Assembly: GCA_951230915.1 (NCBI GenBank)
Contig: OX579635.1
Location: 47,492,001-47,556,000, forward strand
Length of the DNA: 64,000 bases
Reading direction: 5' to 3'
DNA from: Antitrichia curtipendula
Lineage: Eukaryota; Streptophyta; Bryopsida; Hypnales; Leucodontaceae
Part shown: positions 25,940-38,811 of the stretch, piece after piece
Layout: every line of letters starts with the position of its first letter
Position numbering within the stretch: position 1 is the stretch's first letter
Notes under the pieces: model-generated
Seen by the model: only the letters and a program-made list of their open reading frames with translations
What the model was told of the DNA's origin: nothing
Databases searched by the model: none
Translations under genes and position numbers: made by a program

Positions 25940-27261
25940 TCAGTGGTGTGTATATCCCGAGTGGTTGTGGTGCGAAGACCGGCGAGAATCAAACAGGATT
26001 TGTCGGAGAGAACCTGGTTTGTAGTGGTGTTCTGGAGCTTGGCCATAGCCACGACCATACTTAGAACTATACGCGTCGTCGTTGTCGTCGTAGTTGTGAC
26101 CACGACTTCTGTGAAGACCTGCTCCAGACGATGTGTGGTTCCAAGAGGGTGTGTAAAGGCTGTGCGAGTGCCTTGGGAACAACAACCGAAACGGGTTGTG
26201 AAGCTTTTGCGGCAAATAGTGATGATGGCGCTTCCGAATGTGCTTCAAGGCATAGTGGATGGTGTTGTTATCGGCGCTTCCCGTCACAACCAGTTTCTTG
26301 TTATTGTATGCACTTACTACACTGTCCACGCCTGCAACCAATTTAGATTTGAAGCCAACAGTTAAGAAAATGATCTGGTGTACACAGTCTGGACGGGGCA
26401 ATTGGCAACCTCTAGCAATTAAGGTGGAGGATAATAAATGGGTAGGGACCTGGTGTTGGCATTACACTGGCTTCTAATACCAATAACTTGAACATACATG
26501 CATACATTTGGATGGACTTATTAGCAAGTATTGAGCATGCCTTGGCTAACTGTTGGCGGCCACTTCCTCACTTTTAGTGGTCTACAAACTCCCACCTTGT
26601 ACTGTGAAACTCAAACATAGTGATAAAAATTTGACCTCAAAAGATTTGGCTCTTTGACTCAAACATCCCTCCACAGCTCTATACATCTCCCAAAAATCAT
26701 GTCAAGGTGCTTAAAGTCACACAAATAGTATCCATGAGCAACCATGAACACCAGATAATAATATTGTTCTCTTGAATATCACCTGGAATGTTCCTCAGGG
26801 CTTCTCTCAACCTATCTTCGCATTTTGTGCAGCATTTTATTTTGATGGGCTGCATAAAACAAGTAGCAACAGGTAAGATTGCAAGGAAGAGATTTTCAGA
26901 ACGCTCTGCTTGAACACACCTAGGTCTCCATCATTGAGGGACTGTGACAAATGTAATTTCGAGTTTAGAAAAGTCCAATACCGGTTTCATGTCACGCGTC
27001 ATATAATCTTGGGTGTACTGAGGATCCAACTCATGACGATGGTTGTGGTCGGTATGATCGTAGTAGGCACTGTAACTCCACGCTGGCTCCATGCCCTCGT
27101 AAAACAACTGCAAAACACACATCTTAGGATTGCATAAAACCTCAGCTTAACATTTTACTCACTTTGGAAAATATCAGTGTGCAATGCGCGTGAAAATACA
27201 GATTCTTTTCAAAAACACACAACTTCAGGAGACAGGTGCTCACCTCTGTCATCATGGCCAT
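25940..27261 (-). CDS. Heavy-metal-associated (HMA) domain protein, His-rich, HPP type
   Basis: A probable soluble metal-binding protein (copper/zinc/cadmium chaperone-like). Exons 27261-27244, 27107-26982, 26849-26783 and 26331-25940 join in phase to 200 residues. An in-frame stop upstream of ATG 27261 fixes the start. Residues 1-48 are rich in Tyr, His and Asp. The HMA domain follows, with the metal-binding motif C54-C55-T-K-C58 (KIKCCTKCEDRL), then GVDSVV and KKLVVTGSAD, typical of plant HIPP/HPP proteins. The C-terminal half is low complexity and rich in His, Ser, Tyr and Arg, with many HH pairs. HIPPs end in a CaaX isoprenylation box; this one ends GYTHH, so it is better called an HPP. 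CCxxC instead of the common CxxC is a variant. The specific metal is unknown. Confidence 0.88.
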
Positions 27262-29263
27262 GTTGCACGCTCCTGCCTCTCCAATTTAGGCTTCAAAGCT
27301 CGGTTTCGTTTCAGAATCACTGCCGTACAAGTGACTAGAAGAGCCAATTTGCCCTGCGAAAAGAGGTTCACTGTGATTTGCAGCAAAAAGATTATCCCTC
27401 ACATACGTTTTAAAAAAACATGGAAGGAGCATAAAGCTGCAGACCCCACAGCGAGATGGGATGAACTTGGAAAGGGACGAAACCAGAGCACATATATAGT
27501 TCCGCACCTATAACGTATTCGACAGAAGTTTATTATACAACAAGATACGGCTCAAGAGATTGTTCAGACACGAAGTTGAACTTCTCCACTGTTTGGAGGA
27601 GTTTCAGCGGAGAGTCGGTGGAGATTCGATTCCAATAACATTACCGACAGAAGCTATACTCGATGACTCCACATTCCACAGAAAATGGCAGCCTGTCGAG
27701 CCTTCCATCAGTGGACTAACAAAGAATCCTGACTAAGAACAGGGATCAAGGATAAACGGCAGTAAAATCTGTAGCAGGGCATCAGTGTTGGAGTGCCTCA
27801 ACTAAAGGAACCGACAAACTCCCCCGAACACGTTCACCGTGTGCAAGCGATCTTCTCTCTCCGCGTCTTCCTTATATACTGTCGAAGGAATAAGAACCAC
27901 TCAACGTCAAACGCGTGAACATTCGCCAACGATGCTGAAACCACGGAATTGAGAGCGAACATGCACTTACTACATTATTCTTCTAAAGTGGATATCTGGG
28001 AGTACAGATCGGGAAGAACTTACAAAATTCGCAGTACTTTCACGTGAGGACAAGCATTTTGGATCATGCTCCGAGGTTTCATATTCGCAATCGAGACTCC
28101 GCTGGCAGCCTCAAACTCAGTGACAAACTGGTTATTTACTACAAACCGCAGAGAAACCCTAGATTATACGATACAAGCTCGCCCTTGCAGGGAGCCTTTC
28201 TTGAAATCCATCGACGCTGAAAGATAATCCCCGTGGTCATATTTCCGAGTGCTTAGGTCAGGATGCATTTCTCGTCTGTTTCTCTCTGAAACTCTAGTCC
28301 ACATCGCAAAGGGATGACAAAAGGCTTCACACGAACATGCAAAACCTACTCAACCGACTCGTCCAATTCCAGCCTCGTCCCGAAAGACAGTCTCACACTT
28401 AACGGTATGCCAGCCGTCCCGATGGCATACAAACCTCAATGAGTAGATAATCTCGGCAACTTTAACTAACTCTTTCGCACTCCGCTCCATACTGGCGCCA
28501 AGGGACGTGAGCGCATGCGCGGCAAGAACGGCGATGACAACAGCGATAGCAAGCACAAGCCACGAATCCGTCTGCATCGGTCTACGTTACTGCTACAACA
28601 ACAATACTTGTGCACGACAAAACACTCCCTTCAATTTCAGAATCTGTGCAACTCATCCTTGCTGCCACATAAAGAGCTGGTCAGTCTGCTAATTTACTTC
28701 CCCAAGTTGCAGCATAGAAATAGAGTTTGCAAATTGCTACATCTGCAAAGACCACCACTAAACTAGCTTGGTCAGTAAACCTTTAGAGGGCAGTTATGAA
28801 TTAACCAAGAGACTCCCAAACCATTAGTGTACCAAAGTCTTGCCCTCAAATGTACATCCTTTTACAAAGTTCTGTACTTTTCTCCCTGTAATGAAAACAT
28901 TTCAGTTGTCGCAAAATCCAATCTGCCAGTGCACTGACAGCAGGATGGGTGAGGGAAAAAGTCGACGCACATACCACTATGATCTTGCAAGAAGTGGCAA
29001 AGGAATCATAGAACAAAAATACCAGTAGAAACTGAGGAAAGGTTTGCACAACATTGTACAAAATCTGTAGCGTTGGAACAATAGTAGAACCCTTTGTGTC
29101 CAACTGCACTATGTACGGTGTTCACAACATTGGTACAAAAGACCTTCAACAAATACACATCGACCTTGACCATCTCTAACAAAACATGCTCTGGCCATTT
29201 TGGCCACAAAAATGACGGCAGGGTCGGTTGCTGGCAAACCAGAGGTCAACAGCCTACTTCACA
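27262..29263. other. Promoter region of the HMA-domain gene and spacer
   Basis: This stretch probably holds the promoter and 5' UTR of the HMA-domain gene and the 3' UTR of the next gene (near 29263). A 75-codon minus-strand frame at 28350-28577 has a hydrophobic N-terminus but no recognised homologue and is not called a gene. Otherwise I see nothing. Confidence 0.4.
27492..27498 (-). promoter_or_regulatory. Possible TATA box of the HMA-domain gene
   Basis: The minus strand reads ACTATATATG about 230 bases upstream of the ATG at 27261, a plausible TATA position for a leader of about 200 bases. In AT-rich DNA such a match can be chance. Confidence 0.3.
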
Positions 29264-32200
29264 CTACCGGTTATCCTCTTCCATGCAATCCATAGGTGGA
29301 TCTTTCTCTGCAGTAATCACCGCTTCGCCACTACTTTCAACCCCTAAAGGACTGGCATCAGCATCATCAACTGCCACCTCACTCTTGACTTCAGGTTTCA
29401 CAACCATGACCTCAGTAGACCTAGTGTGCACAACTGAGGAGTCCAACAAAGACGCAGGCACTCTGCGAACAGTATTCCATTTGGAGCGCTGTCTTTTTGG
29501 TACATTATCTGCTGAACGCGAAACAATAGGAGCTGGGGCACTGGGAAGAGCTTTGCCAGTCATCTGTACAGCACTCTTACCAATTCCCACCTTCAGCTTT
29601 CCTTTCCCAACAGTACGAATATCACCAGCGCTTCTCTTCAGAGGGAGCGTGTATCGCTGCTGTCGTTCCAATGCCTCCATTACAGAATGCCGATTTATAT
29701 AATGTTCATCTTCCGTTTCCTATTAGCATTTGCACTCAAGGCATTCAGAAAGCAGTGTCATAGTACACCCCAAGCTCAGATACGACCCCCTAAAACCATT
29801 TCATTGATTACCATGACAACACGCTCGTTACCACCCGCCAAATCTTACCACAAGAAGTGAAAATGGGACCAGCACAACACCCGTAAAGATCAACGTCTCC
29901 ATGCAAAAACAAAAACAAAAATGCAAAACTAGATGGTGGCATGTTCTCATTACTTCGAACCTTTGTTGACTCTAACGCGAAAAGAAAATAAGCAAGATGG
30001 TTCACTTACCTCATCACTAAATGACTCTTCGCTGAGTTGCACTTCTGGGTTTGGATCTTCTACGATTCTCCACAATGGAGTTTCAATATCAACATGACGT
30101 ACTTGTTCAACGAAGGTGCTACCCACATGCACAGGCATGACCATATTATTGATGTCATAGTCAGAGGCTCTGCGTCGTGGCAACCCAGAACCTGAACTCG
30201 ATCTTCCCAAACCGCCACTAGAGGATGATGGAGGCCCTCCCCGTGGTACAGCCCTTGGGGACGGCAACGCTTGACCAGATGAACTACCTCTTTGAGGAAT
30301 AGAAGGAAATACACGCGGTGAGAGGTTAGAGACACCAGCTTTTGAAGTCGCTGTACTATTCTTCCGAACAGCTGCTTCTTTCCTGAGTATATGCTTTTGC
30401 TTTTTCACGCGGACTTGCAACGCTTCAACTTGCCACAGAATCTTCTCCATGGAGTCGTGCCCAACGAAGGCAATATCTGCAGCCTGTTGTTGTTCCAGGT
30501 ATTCCTTCTCGGCAGTGGCTTCTGGTTCAACTTTGCAAACAGATCGTCAAGTTAGTAAAGAGTTGAAAATTACTTACGAGCACAGTAAGCAGTGAGATTC
30601 ATCGCATTGATAATTACAATGAATATGAACAGAAAGGAAACAAAGAACAAACAAGGGGAGACAACGAGACTACTTGCAAGCAGCCATATCATAAAATATA
30701 GAATTTGCCAAATGCAGACTAATCGCCTGATATTACTGCACTTTGCAAGACATAAATTTACGCCAAATGCAGTCATGTCAAGTCTCGTAGTCACCAATAA
30801 CTCGCGACTACGATAGGGGTGTTAGGATGAGAAAGACCATAGTAAATGAATTTGCGGAGAACTAAGGTTAGACACACACTTTCAAATTCTGTCTGTTGAA
30901 CCTGCTGGCTATCCACCTTCCCTTGAGTCAAGCCAAAGTCATCGTCTGATTTTCGCTGAGTCTTCCTTTTCTCTGCGGCAAGAGTTGAAGAGAATAAGAT
31001 TGTGCAGACACTTACTGACCATTTTCATCATCAGACGCCACATAAAAGATAACCCAATACTATCGTGCGCGGTACAGTCGCCACTGTCTTAATGCAGTAC
31101 ATCTTTACACACAGACTACACCGCAAGACCTAGACGACCTAAGTTATAAGTATCCTACCTTAAGTAGACACTACATGAGACTTGTGCTCTGCATCATCCA
31201 TATCAAGCAGCCCATGCTCAAAGTAAAACTCCAGACCTAACTAAACAAACAGCACACCACATAAACTATAATAATTATTACATAAACCAAAATCTGTTGA
31301 AATGTATTTCATCCGTGATAGTAAATATATAGCATGTTACACGTGAACAATGCTCAGACATGTCAGTGTTGCTAAATCCGTAAGTTCACTTGAGAAATGA
31401 CACTCGCAGTGAAAGTGCACTTTAGGAGTATCCTTCAGTACCATATCGAGAGAACACAGGATGTCTTCCCAAATCCAAGTCTAGAGCATCCTCGGCTCTC
31501 TTGCGATGCTTGCGATGTATGACGTGGTGGTTTCGCAGTATCTTTACTGGCACAGTACGAGCTGATGTGCCTTCCCCAACCTCTCCTTCCCATCGCCAGA
31601 TCTTCTCACTTTGAGCACTCTTCAATAATTTATCATACTGGACTAATTTAGCCTGGATCGCCTGTGTTCGTAGCTCCAACCAATGACACCTCCACTCAAT
31701 GCCACGTCTGGAAAGTCTCCAGTCTGCATCTAAAGCCTTCTTTCTTCTGTTTACAGAAACATCATCTTTCCTCAGAATTCAATAACATCCGAACATCTGC
31801 TACACCAGATTGTTTGTCATAAACTTTCAACAAACAGAAACTCAAAGGTCGCGCTATACCTCTCACTTGAGGGAAGTCCATCATCGTCATCCAGAAGCCC
31901 AACTGCTCCATTGCCGTCGCGTAAAACTGACTCAGCTTCAAACATTGAAGGCATCTTGTCGGGATCATCTTCACCCTCCCATGCACTTCCAGCCGAGTCA
32001 TATGAGCTTGAAGATTCTGTGGCATCACCTTCAGCAGCGAAGCGCTGATCCTCTGACTTGACATCCATCTCTCCTTCTAAATCAACATCTTCATCTGTTT
32101 GTCCAAGTGCTGATGGAATAGTAACAGGTAACCCTTCTGAAAAACTGCGACAACTCTCTACGATTCGCACTTCCTTGCCAACATCTGATTTCAGAGTTTC

Positions 32201-34346
32201 TTTATGCGTTGATGTTTCTACCGAGCCTATGTCTGGCACTGGATGAAGGAGAGGCGTGATCCTTCCAGTCATCTCATTTTCCCATTTTTCTACTTTGGAT
32301 CGCTGTGTCAAATTAGTGTCCTTTCCAACTGAGGCACCATTGCAAAGTGAGGCAGCTTCCGAAGATGGAGGCATATTTTCAGCTGAATCAATAGCGGCGC
32401 TCGATATAGCCATCTTCAATTCTTTGGGAACCAATGACTTATCATCCTGATCAACCCTAGCCTCCAAATTCTCAGAATTGGAATTTGCCGACACGCCAAA
32501 TTTGGAATCCACACTGGCATGTGATACACCAGTTCTGTTCAGTGCAACCAGGCTCTCTCCACGGCCCTCGTATTCCTCTAAGCGCTTCTTGCCACGACGA
32601 AGAAGATCATCAGCCGCAGCCCAAATAATACTACGTTTCTGATTGCACCGGAGGGCATTGAAACAAATCTGCTCAAAATCTCCCTGCAAACAGAAGGAAA
32701 CCACACGATAGTCTTAAAAAAGCAACTCTATTATCAGCAGAGACCCTCACGTTAAAAAGTAAAACTGCACATTATAAGCATTATCGTTCCCTGGTTATTC
32801 AGTCTGATATTCCATTGAAAGTCTCGAAAGGTGAATTGTCTCAGAGTTTTTCAGAACTATAAAGCCAACTACGATTAATCACAAAAACTTCACAATACTC
32901 AGCTGTAAAATTCCATAATGATCATCGTCACTTGCTCACAAAGCCCAAAAAAACTTTCGAGAAAGTGAACCGAATAGCTGGTGCCACGCACTCATTGATG
33001 GAAGACAAACTGACATGTTAAATTTACAGAGTTTTATCACATCCAATACCCTCCATATTAATTGTGACGGGTGTTTAACTCCAACATAACACTGAAGAAT
33101 TACGAGTTTCCTGTTTCAGAAAATAACGATTGCTGAACATACCACAAATACGCGCCACGTAAGATACTGTTGAGTTCGAATCTTTTCTTGCATCATTGCA
33201 AAGCACATTGAGGACTCGATAACCCTTGAGTGATTGGGTGCAGAAAATCCATCCAAAGAGCCCATAAAATCTCCTCTGGAATCTAAGCTGGTAAGCGCAC
33301 GATCACATACGGGGAAATCAGAATTATCATGTGAAATCATCAATGTATACATATGTGAGAACCGGAGCTCCTACCACATGCTTGCTGAATGCAGAGCATC
33401 CAACACGCGTTTCAAAAATCTGAACGCCTATATAGATGATCGTACGTTAGTATAGGCAACAGCGAAAGGACGATGCACTAAAGAACTCCAAATGATCAGG
33501 GGGCATATCATTCGATATGCATTTGGAAAGTTCAAATTCATCCGACATGTTTTAAGAAAAACTGGGGAAATGTACGCGTGCACAGAAGCGCGAATTATCA
33601 AAAGGTTTCAGTAAGTAGCTGCCCAAAGCAAGCTCGCAGTACATAAACTCAAAAAATAGGGCATGCAATGCAGTTTGAGATTTCCTGGCAATTGTCATGA
33701 TTTAGTAGCATGAAGTGTCCACCGGTACTTCAATTATCTCAACTATGCAGTAACATGAACCCCACTACTGATGACACGAAAAAGAAAAAACTCCAAGTTG
33801 TAAATTGACGTAATGGCCATGCAGACCAATAACACATCTTCTGCTAGATGACACGGATACATAAAACAAGCTCATACAGGAATTCTGCACAGCAAACCGA
33901 ATCGAATGCCAAGGTAGCCTCCATGACAAATTCATATCTGCTGTCTGTTCTCTTCAAAGTCTACGAGTACTGAGATTAACACAGATACAAATCTTTTTAA
34001 GCTCTAAAAGAGAGATGAAGAGACCAGGACGAAGCCAGACTAAAGAAGGATGAGCGATGACATATTAACTCAATTGAAATGACCCAATACCTCATTAAAG
34101 ATTCCAAGACACCAGAGAGATTCGTCACTTTCGATACAGCAACGTTCTCCTCAACCGGTTGCATTCCGACTCCATTTCCAATATTGCTCCTACCATTCTT
34201 CGATTCCTGCTCTGCGGCTTTGCATCTGAAACTCGTATCCAAATGATCCTGAACAAGCTTGCAACCTTCGTCACTAGTCTCTACCAAGGCTACTTTTCCT
34301 GTTTTTATCAGCAGCGGATGAGCCAGCCCCCTCAGTAAGGTGTCAC
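29264..34346 (-). CDS. Conserved plant nuclear protein with bromodomain-like segment
   Basis: Exons 34346-34091, 33275-33143, 32683-31860, 31746-31442, 30972-30880, 30530-30010 and 29719-29264 join in phase to about 860 codons; the true start was not found. A segment with SMCFAMMQEKIRTQQYLTW and then VGDFEQICFNALRCNQKRS resembles the latter half of a bromodomain (YLTW..F..D...IC.NA...NQ). A long acidic, Ser-rich linker follows. The C-terminal part has EWRCHWLELRTQAIQ, a basic KHRKRAEDALDL stretch, HPVFSRYEKRK, a short coiled coil (MEKILWQVEALQVRVKKQK) and SDYDINNMVMP. I recognise these blocks from plant proteins of unknown function annotated as bromodomain- or chromatin-related; no named gene is assigned. 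The first listed exon has no early ATG (first in-frame ATG at 34164), so a 5' exon is likely missing. The second exon could instead start slightly upstream at a CCAG|C acceptor. Confidence 0.78.
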
Positions 34347-35860
34347 CTACTCCAAAACCAAGGAAGACTTTTCAAAACTCTGATTGGTGTCGTATACTAT
34401 TTATAAGCCAGCTAGCATCATGTCAGCGATCGCAGCCCGAATAGAATCTTGCACGCGGCCAGAGAAGACAAGACCACAGGAACAGCAATATTTAAAACTA
34501 ACGCAACTTGCAAAGAACGTTGAAAGACCGCGACAAGAGAATGCATAATGCTGCTACCTGCTTGTGGTAGGTATTTACCGCCGTACAAACCAAAACCAAA
34601 ACGTACTTTCACCACTCCCTCGTCCTACTCCAATAACACCAGAAACCTCACAAAATGCAGGCTCTCCACATGCTTAAGTCTTAAGACCAGAACCCTACCT
34701 GCAACAGACTTCCGGACGCACATCAGCACCGCTGCTTCCTCACGCCCCGACAGCGTCAAGAACTCGTATCTCCTCGAACTAAAACCTCAGGTACCTATCT
34801 CCGCACGTCGCCATTTCGGCACCATAGCGCACACCACCTCCGCACTTCCCACCGAAATAACAAAACCGCATCCCATACACGCTGATTTCACAATGTCCAC
34901 CTCGCGCTTCCACAACCTCCTTCCCCTTCCCCCTTTCTTGAACTTCAACTGAGAAAAAAAACACTAACGAAACTCTGACTTCCTCCCGCCTGCTCCTCGA
35001 CTTCGTCGCCGAGCATACACTGATGAACTAGCGCGCACACAGCAAACTCTCGACGTCAAGAACTCACATCGTCCAACGAATACATCACCACCTATTCCCC
35101 GCCCCTCGCCATTTCGGCCTAAGAACGCACGACCAAACCCGACGCCTCCACATGATAGTGATTTTCAAATGCTTGCGGCACAAGTTTTCTTGATCTTCAA
35201 CTCCGAAACCCTCTCCTCGCGGCGTCGTTCGAGCTCCACCAAGTCAGAGCACATGTCGCGAGCTTCACGAACCCCAAACCTGGCAGCCTGGCTCCCTGAA
35301 AAGCGCATGCAGGAAAGGGAGACCTGGAGAAAAGAAACGGCTACAAAGCGACAACGGGACGGGAGACACGGCAATGGCGAGCGAAGTTCAGTAAGTTCCC
35401 AAGACAGATGAGACGAGACAATACGGAGGCGCTTTCTTTCCCAAGGAATCGCATGGGCATCATCAAAAGAGACTGGCTCTGCACGCGAAGTCCTCGCCGA
35501 CCTAGCCAGCGACACTTCAGGCCTTTCGTTTTGTTCGGAGGCGCTGGAACAAAAAGACGACGACGACGACGACGACGCCGTGGGCACTCTGGCAGGCACG
35601 GCACGGAGGGAGACGGTCCTTGACTGCCCGCGACGACGACGACGGAAGACGACGACGAAGACGACGGTCCAAGGACGAATTCCGGTTTGGTCGGTCCGCT
35701 GGTTGGTCCCGGCGTATGGGCTGCCAGCGGTCGTGCCAGCTCATGTCCACAGCCGCCGGATTCCCAACGAATCGATTCAATCTCCCGGACTGTCTGCTTG
35801 GCCCCTAAATGCCCAAGGCCTTTTTGAAGAATTTTAGGAATTTGCTCTAAATTGAACAAA
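34347..35860. other. GC-richer 5' region of the nuclear-protein gene
   Basis: Composition changes from AT-rich to GC-rich, as expected of a promoter plus 5' exons. The minus strand around 34615-34549 can splice in phase (GCAG|GTAGC to GTAG|GTGACACC) onto the exon at 34346, but its frame is closed upstream by a TAG. A minus-strand frame at 35165-35599 includes a charged segment (LVELERRREERVSELKIK) that may be a 5' exon; I found no good donor for it. GAC trinucleotide runs lie at 35556-35576 and about 35631-35665. Confidence 0.4.
35556..35665. repeat. GAC trinucleotide runs
   Basis: Seven GAC units lie at 35556-35576, and a second, interrupted GAC/GAA run lies at about 35631-35665. On the minus strand they read as poly-Ser/Val/Arg depending on frame. 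Confidence 0.85.
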
Positions 35861-37869
35861 AAAAACTTTCTGATAAGTTGTATTAATTATTTCGATTTGT
35901 TACCATACAGATTCAAACATGTTAGAGATCACATAAGAAAAGAAAACACAACAATATCATTTATGGATTGAAAGATTATAATGTTTGATTATGAAGGTGT
36001 TAAAACAATAAAAGTGATTTGAAGTTTTTCAATCTTCTTTTCACATATCAAATCTAAAATTTTGGTCACCGAAAAACTATGAGGATAAAGGGCCTAACAT
36101 GCATAATCCTAATCAATTTATGGCTTTTCAAAATCTACTCGACAACTTCATTTAATGAATTTATAATGTGATTTCTTCTCCGAGATTTAGTGTATTTGAG
36201 GCTCATTTCCAAAAGCCCTCTCAACACTATAGAAAGTCAAAATTGCAATGGACACCCTTGCATAAAATCTTGAATAGAAAAAACCATAATCAATCATTTT
36301 CAAAATCATATTTTAGATGCTAAAACTAAACTTCAAAAAAAAAAATTCAAAAATATAAACTACTAAAATAACAACTTGGTTGGATTTATTTTAAATTCAA
36401 AATATTGTTGCCACCCAAATTTAGTGCCTCGACCATCTAGGGATTAACTACACTAATTTATTCTATTAGTGTGTGTGATCCAATTATACTCACTAAAATA
36501 ATAAATGTATTTGCAAAAGACACAATAGTTATACTACAAACTAGCTTGGCTTGTGTTGTTGTTATAATTATACCATAACATAATTATAACATTTAGCAGT
36601 CACTAATTTTGATTTTTAGTTACCTTTCCTATTTTCATGTGAGAAATCTTTGACCTAACTTCTTCTTCTTTGCACATTAGAATGACATGGATCTTGTTCC
36701 TTCACTTACACACCTTGTTCAAGGGCTCTTCAATGCTATTAAGCACCCCTCTCTTGCTACAAATATCATAGAGATTTCAACTACCATTACAAACAAACAA
36801 ATCATCAAATTTCATAGTACATTGAATCAAATATTCAATAAGTTGTCATGAGTTTGATGTAGAGTTTTATAGAAAGAATTTAAAACAAAAAAGGTAACAC
36901 AATGGAAAAAAAAGTTTGTCATCATTTCTAATATATAGATCAAATGAAGTTCAAATCATATATAGTCATTTATAACATACAAATAAGATGAAATATGACT
37001 ATACATTGAATATGATACAATTTTGTACAACTAATTTGGGGTGACTCAATATAGTCATAGTTGATAATTAATAAAACATGATGATTCATGTAGAAAAAAA
37101 TTGGATTTTATCAACGCCAAGTTTTTTACAAACATTAGTTATAACAAAATCTAAACCAGAAGGCTAGCTGAAATTGATAAGCAATGAGAAAATCAAGTCA
37201 AAATACACCTACACCAAGTGCCTTCAAAATACTCCTTTACCTTCACTTGATATGCACTTAAGTATTGCAACTCTAAAGATTTTTTTGAGAATTCTAAACA
37301 ACAAATTGATAAACATCAATTATATAGAAAACAACAAGAAACCCAAGTAGAAAACAAGAGACCATAAGGAAAATCAAGACACAAAAAAAAAGATATTGAA
37401 GAGCAAATGAAAGGTTTTCAAAGGAAACAAGAACTTCAACATAAGTAAAAAACTGCAAGTAGAAATTGTTGAGAGGAGACAAATGTTCTTCTAAAATGTT
37501 GTATACTTTGCAGACAATCTTAATAAAAGTAGAAGTGTTGACATTGAATGGATTTTAGAATTTCATCAAAGTATTCATGATTTCATTTACTTATATGACT
37601 GCATTCAATCTAACCTTGCAAATTTGATCACTAATCATAGTCATGTAACTACTTGAAGTTGTTTTTTCATCAAAAATTGATTATATATAGTCATCATCAT
37701 ATATAAAGAATCAACAAAACCACTCACACCCGTAATAAACCAAAAACTAAATCCTTAGCGCTACAACTTATATATATAAACCACAAAAACCAACCTATAT
37801 GATTGAAAATAATCACAACGAACTTAAAAAGACATTGTATGGAATAAAGCATCTTCATAATACAATTAA
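35861..37869. other. AT-rich intergenic DNA
   Basis: No gene or clear repeat boundary is seen. Short frames are all chance-like. The sharp drop in GC at about 35860 marks the end of the gene-associated region. Confidence 0.4.
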
Positions 37870-38807
37870 CCCCTAAAGCACTAAACTACGTTTTTTTGGC
37901 AACATAGCAATTTTGGGCAGCTCACTACGAATGGAGTTTTTATTTTTTTTCTTTGAAATTTTCACACAATATGTGCCCTAGGAGTAGCTTTAAGGCCCAA
38001 TAATTTTTATAAATTTTGACGACGTGATTAAAAAGTTATGGCATGATATGTTGTTTTCATTGCTTGGCAAGCAGCCCGGGCAACAAAAAAAACTTCTTGA
38101 AAATTCACTTTTTTTTTAAATTAAAATTTGAAATTGGTTCTCTAGATCTTCATATACATGGAAAGCTTTGAATCATTCCATTTTGATTAATGAGATAAAA
38201 GTTATGGGAGTTTAAGTTTGCGGGTAGTTTGCAGATAGTTGTGGAATCTCTACTCTAAAATAAACTTTGAAGCCCTTTATTTAATTCAATTTTAAATACT
38301 TTTGAAAAATAAACAAACTAGGAGTAGAATATTTACTACAACATTACAACCATTGGAATTGGGATTTTTGAATTCCATGAATAAATTGTTAACAATTTAG
38401 TGTTTTGAATCATTTTCTACTTCTTTCTACTTACTATTTTTTCCTATATGTTGTACAATTCCAAATGATCTGAAAATTTTCAAGCATGTTGACAGTTTGC
38501 CTTCAAGAATGAATCCAAAGAGTGATCACCATTTGGGACACTTTTTCATACACATGTGGCCATCTGAAGTGCGACTGCCCGGTTTTCATAGGGCCAAAAA
38601 AAGTTCTTTTTTCAATTCAAATGCTAATATCTTGCAATCTACATGGTGGAAATTCCTGAAAGTTTTTCTACATGATCTCAAACTAGTTTACTACAAGATC
38701 TTATGGTTACATGTGTTCAAAAGAGTTTTAAAAAAAAATTGGTACTTGTCCTAGAAATGGCAGTTTTGGAGCGTTTTGGTAAAAACATAGTCAAAAACCT
38801 TTAGGGG
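37870..38807 (+). mobile_element. Non-autonomous TTAA-flanked element (938 bp), piggyBac-like ends
   Basis: The left end CCCCTAAAG (37870-37878) and right end CTTTAGGGG (38799-38807) are perfect inverted copies. The element is flanked by TTAA on both sides (37866-37869 and 38808-38811), matching the TTAA target and C-run termini of piggyBac. There is no transposase frame. Inside are blocks shared with the copies at 22126, 53995 and 62146, such as GGAGTAGCTTTAAGGC, GCTTTGAATCATTCC and ATCTTGCAATCTAC. Confidence 0.85.
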
Positions 38808-38811
38808 TTAA

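Noticed and set aside
25940..26365. Plus-strand Val/Arg-rich frame of 140 codons
   Set aside because: Antisense shadow of the His/Tyr-rich last exon of the HMA-domain gene.
35341..35859. Minus-strand 172-codon frame rich in Ser, Val and Arg
   Set aside because: Driven by GAC trinucleotide runs in GC-rich DNA; no homology recognised and no splice link to the gene downstream.
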